DNA of 5,433 nucleotides, from NCBI GenBank assembly GCA_021774995.1, contig JAJFIM010000273.1:1-5433 (forward strand). The letters run 5' to 3'. The DNA comes from Alphaproteobacteria bacterium (GTDB taxonomy: Bacteria; Pseudomonadota; Alphaproteobacteria; SMXP01). The translations under genes were made by a program, and so were the position numbers. Positions 1 through 4,876 of this stretch are shown here, one piece after another. Numbering within the stretch: the first letter of the stretch is position 1; the number at the start of each line of letters is the position of its first letter. The notes under the pieces are model-generated. The model saw only the letters and a list, made by a program, of their open reading frames with translations. It searched no databases and was not told the DNA's origin.

Positions 1-47
1 TGGAGCTGCCTTCAGGTCCGCTCAACCGACTGGTGCCGCTTGAATAA
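1..47 (+). CDS. 3' end of an upstream gene (partial, reading frame ambiguous)
   Basis: Only the last codons of a probable upstream gene are present. Two frames stay open from the left edge and stop next to the TTG start of the cyclase. One reads ELPSGPLNRLVPLE and stops with TAA at 45-47. The other ends QPTGAA and stops with TGA at 41-43, sharing four bases (TTGA) with the TTG start codon. I slightly prefer the first because its residues look more like a protein tail. Either way the overlap suggests one operon with translational coupling to the cyclase. In alphaproteobacteria, genes for FecR-domain proteins can lie beside CHASE2 cyclases, so a FecR-like product is possible. That is inference from context; nothing in these few residues identifies the product. 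Confidence 0.3.
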   Translation, partial: ELPSGPLNRLVPLE

Positions 48-1932
48 ACCCTGGCAGACCACGGGGCGTCTGCGCGCCCTTCTCATCAGCCTACTGGTCG
101 CAGGAGCGGCCCTCTTCCAGTTATTACCCGGCGCCGGTTTCCTGAATGCTGTGGGTCTTGATTTTCTCCTGCCCTTCGCGGCGGCGCCGGCGGCGCCTGG
201 CCTCAAAAACTCTCCTGTGGTTCTGGTGGTGATCGATGAGGCCACCCATAACGCACCGCCTTTTAGCGAGACGCCGCAGGTTGCCTGGACGCCTTATCTG
301 GCGCAGGCTTTGGACAAGGTCAGTGACGCTGGCGCATCCGTGATCGGCTTTGATATTATTTTTCCCAAAACCCTTTCGGGTTCCGATCTCTTGCCCGGAT
401 TTGACCGTCCCTTCCTTCAATCGCTTTATGCCATTGGCCGGTCAAACCGCCTGATCCTCGGCGAGGTGCGCCTTTCCGATGCCCCCATCGAACCTTATGA
501 AGGCCAGATCCAGGCCATTGGCGGGCGGCGCAATGTCGTCCCCGTTCACCTGACGCCGGATATGGACGGGGTGGTGCGCCGCTACCCGGCGTCGTTCACG
601 CTGGAAAATGGCGAAAAAATAGAGTCTTTCGCCAACGCCTTAGTGGCGCGCGCCGGGTTTAAACCCCGCGCGGATCCTTTCATGATCGATTTTACTTCAC
701 CGCGCGGCATACCGGCCTACCGATTGACGGATTTATTGACCTGCTCTGACAGCGAGGCCTTAAACTCATTCTTTCAGGGCCGTATCGTTATTTTCGGCAC
801 AGCCTTGGATGTTGAAGACCGCCATATGGCCGCCAATCGGTTTGTCTCCAATAAGGGTCTTGAGATCGCCCCGGATCTTTGCGCAGGTTCCAGCGCGCCC
901 CTTGCATCCGCCAGCATGGACCGGCAAAGCGCGCCCGGCGTTTTACTCCACGCCCTGGCCGTGCGCACCATTCTCTCGGGCGCCGACCCCCGGCCATTAA
1001 GCGGCGCGCTCACGCTCGGGATCGCAATAGCGGTTACGCTTCTTTTATCTCTTGGCGCCCTCACATGGCGCTCAACTATTGGGCTCGGGCTGCTGTTGGC
1101 AACGTTTGGAATCCTCTGGGTCTGCGCTCTTTACGCCCTCGCACATCACGTATTGATCCCTTATCTGAACTGGGGCGTTTGGGCGCTCCTCTCCTATTTT
1201 GCGCTTACCACGTACCGCGTCGCTTATGAAGATCAGGAAAAGCGTTGGATACGCAGCGCGTTCCGGCATTATTTAAGCCCGGCGCTGGTGGACAAGCTTT
1301 CCTCCCATCCCGAACTGTTAAAGCTGGGCGGCGAGAAGCGCCATGTAGCGGTGATGTTTCTCGACCTGGCCGACTTTACAACCCTCAGCGAAGAGCTGTC
1401 CGATGAACCCGAAAGATTAGTTGCGCTGCTCAATAATGTTTTGACGCTTTTTTCGAATGTCATTGAAACCCATGACGGCTATATCGATAAATATGTGGGA
1501 GACGCCGTGATGGCGGTGTGGGGCGCGCCGGTGGACTGCGCGGACCCGGAACAACGCGCCGCGCAGGCCGCTCTTGACTGCAAAAAAGCGCTTGACGACT
1601 ATAACGCATCGCAGCCGGTAAACCCCGCAATTGCGATCAAGGGCTTGCGCATTGGATTGCATTCAGGTCCCGCCATTGCCGGAAACATAGGTTCCCTTGC
1701 GCGTTTCGACTACACACTCATTGGCGACACGGTGAACCTGGCCGCGCGGCTTGAGCCCTTGAACAAAAAATACGGCACCGCGATCCTGGCGAGCGAAGTT
1801 TTCGTCAGCCATCTGAATCCGCACATCGCAACGCGCTATATCGAAGAAACGCGCGTTTCGGGCCGCACAGACGCCGTTAAAATCTATGAGATCATTGAAC
1901 GGCTAGGGGACAAAGGCGCGCCCTTCTGCTAA
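40..1932 (+). CDS. CHASE2-domain membrane adenylate cyclase (class III)
   Basis: The 630-residue product is a membrane sensor that should make cAMP from ATP. A first membrane helix lies at about residues 11-30. An extracytoplasmic CHASE2 sensor follows at about 31-318. Three helices lie at about 320-340, 346-369 and 371-391, and a cytoplasmic class III cyclase domain occupies about 433-620. Catalytic residues are complete: metal-binding Asp442 (FLDLADFT) and Asp488 (DKYVGDAV), adenine-selecting Lys484 paired with Thr559 (DYTLIGD), and transition-state residues Asn566 and Arg570 (VNLAARLE). The Lys/Thr pair is typical of class IIIb adenylate, not guanylate, cyclases. The two cysteines of the sensor, Cys235 and Cys281, may form a disulfide. 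The start is TTG at 40, chosen because the first helix follows soon after. There is no clear Shine-Dalgarno and the frame is open to the window edge, so a start further upstream cannot be excluded, although the residues encoded there (WSCLQVRSTDWCR) look non-coding. The sensed ligand is unknown. Confidence 0.93.
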   Translation: MNKPWQTTGRLRALLISLLVAGAALFQLLPGAGFLNAVGLDFLLPFAAAPAAPGLKNSPVVLVVIDEATHNAPPFSETPQVAWTPYLAQALDKVSDAGASVIGFDIIFPKTLSGSDLLPGFDRPFLQSLYAIGRSNRLILGEVRLSDAPIEPYEGQIQAIGGRRNVVPVHLTPDMDGVVRRYPASFTLENGEKIESFANALVARAGFKPRADPFMIDFTSPRGIPAYRLTDLLTCSDSEALNSFFQGRIVIFGTALDVEDRHMAANRFVSNKGLEIAPDLCAGSSAPLASASMDRQSAPGVLLHALAVRTILSGADPRPLSGALTLGIAIAVTLLLSLGALTWRSTIGLGLLLATFGILWVCALYALAHHVLIPYLNWGVWALLSYFALTTYRVAYEDQEKRWIRSAFRHYLSPALVDKLSSHPELLKLGGEKRHVAVMFLDLADFTTLSEELSDEPERLVALLNNVLTLFSNVIETHDGYIDKYVGDAVMAVWGAPVDCADPEQRAAQAALDCKKALDDYNASQPVNPAIAIKGLRIGLHSGPAIAGNIGSLARFDYTLIGDTVNLAARLEPLNKKYGTAILASEVFVSHLNPHIATRYIEETRVSGRTDAVKIYEIIERLGDKGAPFC

Positions 1933-1973
1933 GGTGTTTAGCTTAAGAACGTTGGAAGCGGGGGCATTAGGCC

Positions 1974-2906
1974 ATGACATCACGTCCATCTCATCAGCTT
2001 ACCCGGCGCGCGGCTTTAGGCGCGCTGGCCAGCTTTAGCCTCATAACGCCCGTAGCGGCGCGCGACGGATTTTCACTGGGCATAGGTAGCTTCAGCACGA
2101 ATGATTTTAAAAATATCGGCAAGATGCTGAAGGGCCTCTCCCTTAACGAGCAAGATGAGATCGCCATGGGCGACGCCTATTACGGCCCCATCATAGACGC
2201 GCAAGGGGGGGCATACGCCAACCGCGCGGTGCAAACCTCCATGCAGCGCTTCGCGGCGCCTCTGTTTGAAACCAGCGCGCGGTCCAATTTCTCTTGGGAC
2301 ATCACCGTTCTTGACAACAATGAAATCAACGCCTGGGCGCTACCCGGCGGTAAGATCGCGATCAATAAAGGTTTGCTGCGCTATGCGGGCGCGGGCGACG
2401 AGCTGGCCGCCGTCATTGCCCATGAAATGGGCCATGTGGAACTCTCTCACGCTTTGTCTGAAATGAAAAAGGGGTCCTTCGTGGATGGATTGTCAGGCGT
2501 GTCACAGCGCACGCTCGTCTCTGAACTGGAGGGGGGCGCAAGCACGGCCGCCGGTATTGGCATGGGCGCTTTGCGCGGACCTCTGACAAAATTGGTGACG
2601 TCAGGATACGCCCGCAAATCGGAATACGCCGCCGATCAGCACATCGCCACCGTCTTTGCACTGACAGGGCATGATGTTGCGAGAGGCGCGGTCTTCTATC
2701 AAACACTCCTTGAGACCGTTCCGAAAAAGTCAAAAGGCACAACGTCTCTTTTTGCCGGACACCCTCAAACCAAAAAAAGGCTCAAAGCCCTGTTGGAGAA
2801 CGCGCCAAGCGCCCCCTATCAATCTGCGCAAACGCCCTCATGGGATTTTGCGGAGTTGAAAAAAACCTTCCCGACACGGCGTTTTTTCAACCGCCATGCG
2901 GGTTAA
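1974..2906 (+). CDS. M48 family zinc metalloprotease with Tat-like signal
   Basis: The 310-residue product is a probable periplasmic peptidase of the M48 family (Ste24/HtpX/BepA-like), whose members often act in envelope protein quality control. The zinc site is HEMGH at residues 150-154 (ligands His150 and His154, catalytic Glu151). The third ligand is probably Glu217 in SEYAADQ. Two other family hallmarks are present: NEINAWALPGGKIAI at about 116-130, and HPQTKKRLKAL at about 263-273. The N-terminus has twin arginines (LTRRAALGALAS, Arg11-Arg12), a hydrophobic stretch and a plausible cleavage site after VAA at 27-29, so Tat export is likely. No other membrane helix, lipobox or TPR repeat was seen, so it is a short soluble member, unlike the TPR-bearing BepA type or the multi-helix HtpX type. 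The ATG is preceded by only a weak purine stretch (GGGGG at 1960-1964). It lies 41 bases after the cyclase and is probably co-transcribed with it. The physiological substrate is unknown. Confidence 0.92.
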   Translation: MTSRPSHQLTRRAALGALASFSLITPVAARDGFSLGIGSFSTNDFKNIGKMLKGLSLNEQDEIAMGDAYYGPIIDAQGGAYANRAVQTSMQRFAAPLFETSARSNFSWDITVLDNNEINAWALPGGKIAINKGLLRYAGAGDELAAVIAHEMGHVELSHALSEMKKGSFVDGLSGVSQRTLVSELEGGASTAAGIGMGALRGPLTKLVTSGYARKSEYAADQHIATVFALTGHDVARGAVFYQTLLETVPKKSKGTTSLFAGHPQTKKRLKALLENAPSAPYQSAQTPSWDFAELKKTFPTRRFFNRHAG

Positions 2907-2926
2907 ATAGTCCGCGCATTTTTCTT
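2896..2926 (+). terminator. Probable intrinsic terminator overlapping the protease stop codon
   Basis: The arms ATGCGGG (2896-2902) and CCGCGCAT (2912-2919) pair over seven base pairs, with one bulged G at 2914 and a 9-base loop. The sequence TTTTTCTT (2919-2926) follows directly. The TAA stop of the M48 gene (2904-2906) lies in the loop. This is the expected form of a rho-independent terminator for the cyclase-protease transcript, although the bulge and short stem make it of modest strength. It was found by eye and its folding energy was not computed. Confidence 0.45.
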
Positions 2927-2927
2927 A

Positions 2928-2933
2928 TATAAT
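2928..2933 (+). promoter_or_regulatory. Perfect -10 box (TATAAT) for the transporter operon
   Basis: TATAAT sits in an AT-rich patch right after the candidate terminator and 78 bases before the transporter start. A sigma-70 type start site would fall at about 2939-2941. No good -35 is seen at 16-18 bp; the nearest candidate, TTAAAT at 2903-2908, is poor and 19 bp away. The promoter may therefore need an activator, or the match may partly be chance. Its position between a terminator and a new gene pair supports it. Confidence 0.5.
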
Positions 2934-2938
2934 CGACA

Positions 2939-2971
2939 ATGACAACTCACGCACCCCCTCAACAGATGTAG
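2939..2971 (+). CDS. Possible 10-codon leader ORF (speculative)
   Basis: An ATG at 2939 opens the reading frame MTTHAPPQQM and stops at TAG 2969-2971. If transcription starts 6 bases past the TATAAT box, the first base of the mRNA is the A of this ATG, so the ORF would be leaderless. It contains a Pro-Pro pair, a known weak ribosome pause motif, and ends inside the first copy of the 14-bp repeat, where its last Met codon is followed at once by the stop. It could be a leader peptide controlling the transporter, which has no clear Shine-Dalgarno of its own. An ORF this short can easily arise by chance, so this is a hypothesis only. Confidence 0.15.
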   Translation: MTTHAPPQQM

Positions 2972-2992
2972 CTCAACAGATGTAGCTCAACA
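2958..2992 (+). repeat. 14-bp tandem repeat (two perfect copies plus a degenerate third) upstream of the transporter
   Basis: The unit CTCAACAGATGTAG occurs at 2958-2971 and again, identically, at 2972-2985. A third start, CTCAACA, lies at 2986-2992, and extending it to 2999 matches the unit at 10 of 14 positions. Each perfect copy holds ATG immediately followed by TAG (2966-2971 and 2980-2985). The unit length is not a multiple of three. The repeats would lie in the 5' untranslated region of the transporter mRNA, and could be a regulator-binding array, a translation-control element or a recent slippage duplication. Confidence 0.85.
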
Positions 2993-2995
2993 TTT

Positions 2996-3006
2996 GTCAG
3001 ACTGAC
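2996..3006. promoter_or_regulatory. Short palindrome in the ribosome-binding region of the transporter
   Basis: GTCAG-A-CTGAC is a perfect inverted repeat with 5-base arms and a 1-base centre, ending 5 bases before the ATG at 3012. It occupies the place where a Shine-Dalgarno would be expected, and none is present. With a 1-base centre it is too tight to fold fully as an RNA hairpin, so a DNA-binding half-site pair is the more natural reading. Arms this short are common by chance. Confidence 0.2.
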
Positions 3007-3011
3007 CGACC

Positions 3012-3920
3012 ATGGCGCTTTTCACCGCAACTAACCAAAAGACAACAAACAACGCGGAAGGAATGTTTTTTATTTTAGGCGCCATTGCGCTCTATGCCGT
3101 CGTTGACGCGCTCGTAAAATGGCTGGACGGCCGGTACGCGCCTTTCGAAATCATTTTCTTTCGCAGCCTCTTTGCCTTTATACCTCTCGCTTTCATGATC
3201 GTGAGAAATGGCGGTCTGTCCAGTTTGAAAACCCGGCATTCCACGTTTCATGTGGTGCGGGGCCTGCTTGGCTTCCTGGCCATGGCCTCATTTTTTATTG
3301 CCCTTCCGCGCATGGCCCTGGCCGACGCCATCGGCATCACCTATGCCGCGCCGCTTTTTATCACCATGTTTTCTTATCCATTACTCAAAGAACGCGTCGG
3401 GCCTCGGCGATGGGCGGCTATTGTCATTGGCCTGATCGGCATCGCGCTCATTTTTCGCCCTGGAACCGGCTTGTTTGAGTGGATTTCCCTCGGCCCCCTT
3501 GTCAGCGCCTTCGCATACGCCTTGACCATGATCCTCGTGCGCAAACATGGCCGGCGAGAAAGCGCAACCGCCATGTCGTTTTACTTCACCGCGGTCACGC
3601 TGATCACGTCCGGTTTGACCCTTCCCTTCGTCTGGGTCGCGCCCGAAGGCGGAGATCTGTTGGTCCTGGCCTTGATCGGCGGCTTTGCCGGTTTCGCCAG
3701 CATCAGCATGACCCACGCTTTCCGTGTCGCCCAACCCAGCGTTCTGGCGCCTTTTGAATATATCGGCATCGTTTTTGCGATCGCAATCGGTTATAGTGTC
3801 TGGTCGGAAGTTCCTGATCTCTGGATGATTGGCGGCATCGTTATTATTATCAGCAGCGGAATATTTATTATCATCCGGGAAGCCAAAGGGCGCTTTATCC
3901 TTCCGCAAATCGACCAATAG
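3012..3920 (+). CDS. DMT superfamily (EamA) transporter
   Basis: The 302-residue product is an inner-membrane drug/metabolite transporter with about ten hydrophobic helices, at roughly 18-37, 45-65, 82-100, 103-122, 133-150, 158-178, 188-208, 213-232, 241-261 and 268-288. It consists of two EamA repeats, about residues 17-149 and 158-289. Family-like features include the PFEIIFFRSLFA segment in helix 2, a helix 4-5 segment YAAPLFITMF...LLKERVG, and the second-repeat PSVLAPFEYIGIVFA. Family members move amino acids, nucleosides, riboflavin, S-adenosylmethionine and other metabolites, and some export toxins; the substrate cannot be read here. The ATG at 3012 is the most upstream start, because an in-frame TGA lies at 3003-3005. 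It has no clear Shine-Dalgarno. Met18 (ATG at 3063) has GGAAGGA directly in front, but too close to serve well, and starting there would put the first helix at the very N-terminus. Only 13 bases separate this gene from the reductase, so they form an operon. Confidence 0.9.
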   Translation: MALFTATNQKTTNNAEGMFFILGAIALYAVVDALVKWLDGRYAPFEIIFFRSLFAFIPLAFMIVRNGGLSSLKTRHSTFHVVRGLLGFLAMASFFIALPRMALADAIGITYAAPLFITMFSYPLLKERVGPRRWAAIVIGLIGIALIFRPGTGLFEWISLGPLVSAFAYALTMILVRKHGRRESATAMSFYFTAVTLITSGLTLPFVWVAPEGGDLLVLALIGGFAGFASISMTHAFRVAQPSVLAPFEYIGIVFAIAIGYSVWSEVPDLWMIGGIVIIISSGIFIIIREAKGRFILPQIDQ

Positions 3921-3925
3921 GAGGA
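3919..3925 (+). promoter_or_regulatory. Strong Shine-Dalgarno of the aldo/keto reductase gene
   Basis: AGGAGGA overlaps the TAG stop of the transporter gene and ends 8 bases before the ATG at 3934. This near-consensus site fixes the reductase start at 3934, against a longer in-frame reading from 3829 that would lie inside the transporter gene. It also suggests that ribosomes finishing the transporter can pass directly to the reductase. Confidence 0.85.
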
Positions 3926-3933
3926 ACGCTCTC

Positions 3934-4854
3934 ATGCTGGATCGCCGGGACCTGTTGAAAGCACTGGGCGCAAGCCTGCCCCTATCGGGCATGGCGACCA
4001 GCCCCCTGGCGGCGCAAAGCAATGCCCTTATCACAAAGCCTATTCCGAAGACCGGTGAAATGCTCCCCGTCATTGGCATGGGGACGTCCCGAACCTTTAA
4101 TGTGGAGGGCGATTACGCCGCCCAGGCCATACTTGATGATGTCATGGAAATCTTTTTTGACAATGGCGGCGCGGTCATCGATTCCAGTCCCATGTATGGC
4201 GCAAGCGAGCGTATTGTTGGGATATTGATGCAACGCATCAAGAACGGATACAAGCGCCTGTTCGCCGCCACAAAAGTATGGACAGACGGCGCTGCTGCCG
4301 GAGTCCAGCAAATGACGGAATCATTTGATATGATTGGCGTTGACGTCATGGATCTCATGCAAATCCATAATTTGCGCGATTGGAAAACGCATCTGCCGCT
4401 TCTGCGCGACTGGAAAGAAGAAGGCAAGATCCGTTATATCGGCATTACCACATCCCATGGCCGTTTTCATGATGAGCTTGCCGAAATCATGAGTATGGAA
4501 GATCTCGATTTCGTGCAGCTTTCCTACTCAATCGATGAACGCAGAACGGAAAAGAGGCTTCTTCCGCTTGCCCAAGACCGGGGAATCGCCGTTCTCGCCA
4601 ACCGGCCGTTTAGCCGGGGCGAGACTTTTAAAAAAGTCGCCGACGCGCCTTTGCCAGATTGGGCGGGCGATATTGACGCAATGAGTTGGGCGCAAATCTT
4701 TTTGAAGTTTGCAGCCTCGCATCCCGGCGTCACATGCGTCATTCCCGCCACCGCCAAATCCCATCACGCCCTGGACAACATGAAAGCCAATTTCGGCAGA
4801 CTGCCCGGCGCCGCGCTGCGCCTGGAAATGGCGAAACATTTTGACGCTCTGTAA
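3934..4854 (+). CDS. Tat-signal aldo/keto reductase
   Basis: The 306-residue product is an NAD(P)H-dependent oxidoreductase of the aldo/keto reductase superfamily, a TIM barrel that reduces aldehydes or ketones. The catalytic tetrad is complete: Asp83 and Tyr88 in VIDSSPMYG, Lys114 in FAATKVW, and His145 in LMQIHNL. Barrel and cofactor motifs follow: GKIRYIGIT at about 164-172, DFVQLSYSI at 192-200, and the nucleotide-binding IPATAKSHHALDNMKAN at 270-286. The N-terminus is not part of the barrel. It has DRRDLLKALG (Arg4-Arg5) and a hydrophobic stretch ending in PLAAQ (24-28), matching a twin-arginine signal with cleavage near residue 27. Export of a cofactor-loaded, folded enzyme by Tat is the likely meaning. 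The start at 3934 is supported by the Shine-Dalgarno at 3919-3925 and by this signal. It is co-transcribed with the transporter 13 bases upstream. The substrate is unknown. The periplasmic location is inferred from the signal alone; how a pyridine-nucleotide enzyme would be re-reduced there is unclear. Confidence 0.9.
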   Translation: MLDRRDLLKALGASLPLSGMATSPLAAQSNALITKPIPKTGEMLPVIGMGTSRTFNVEGDYAAQAILDDVMEIFFDNGGAVIDSSPMYGASERIVGILMQRIKNGYKRLFAATKVWTDGAAAGVQQMTESFDMIGVDVMDLMQIHNLRDWKTHLPLLRDWKEEGKIRYIGITTSHGRFHDELAEIMSMEDLDFVQLSYSIDERRTEKRLLPLAQDRGIAVLANRPFSRGETFKKVADAPLPDWAGDIDAMSWAQIFLKFAASHPGVTCVIPATAKSHHALDNMKANFGRLPGAALRLEMAKHFDAL

Positions 4855-4876
4855 ATCAAATGGGCCTTTCCGCGCC
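4855..4876. other. 22-base gap between convergent genes
   Basis: The reductase stop (4852-4854) and the dioxygenase stop (minus strand, 4877-4879) are separated by only 22 bases. I see no convincing hairpin with a T-run on either strand; the best is a 3-bp GGC/GCC pairing. Termination of the two converging transcripts must rely on another mechanism, such as Rho or polymerase collision, or on a structure inside the coding ends. Confidence 0.6.

Noticed and set aside
2205..2211. Run of seven G, with another of six at 2531-2536 and seven A at 2859-2865, as possible phase-variation sites in the protease gene
   Set aside because: The reading frame is intact and family motifs continue on both sides. 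Runs this short are common, and there is no alternative frame that would suggest programmed slippage.
2880..3011. Riboswitch, CRP site or small RNA in the gap before the transporter
   Set aside because: No conserved aptamer core and no TGTGA-N6-TCACA type site was seen. The gap is explained as far as possible by the terminator, the -10 box and the repeats.
3829..3933. N-terminal extension of the reductase reading frame to an ATG at 3829
   Set aside because: It lies wholly inside the transporter gene in another frame. The strong Shine-Dalgarno at 3919-3925 and the twin-arginine signal both point to the ATG at 3934.
3381..4079. Long minus-strand ORF of 232 codons across the transporter and reductase genes
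   Set aside because: It is antisense to two well-supported genes, has no recognisable domain and is rich in charged and Gly/Ala residues, as expected for a shadow frame of GC-rich coding DNA.
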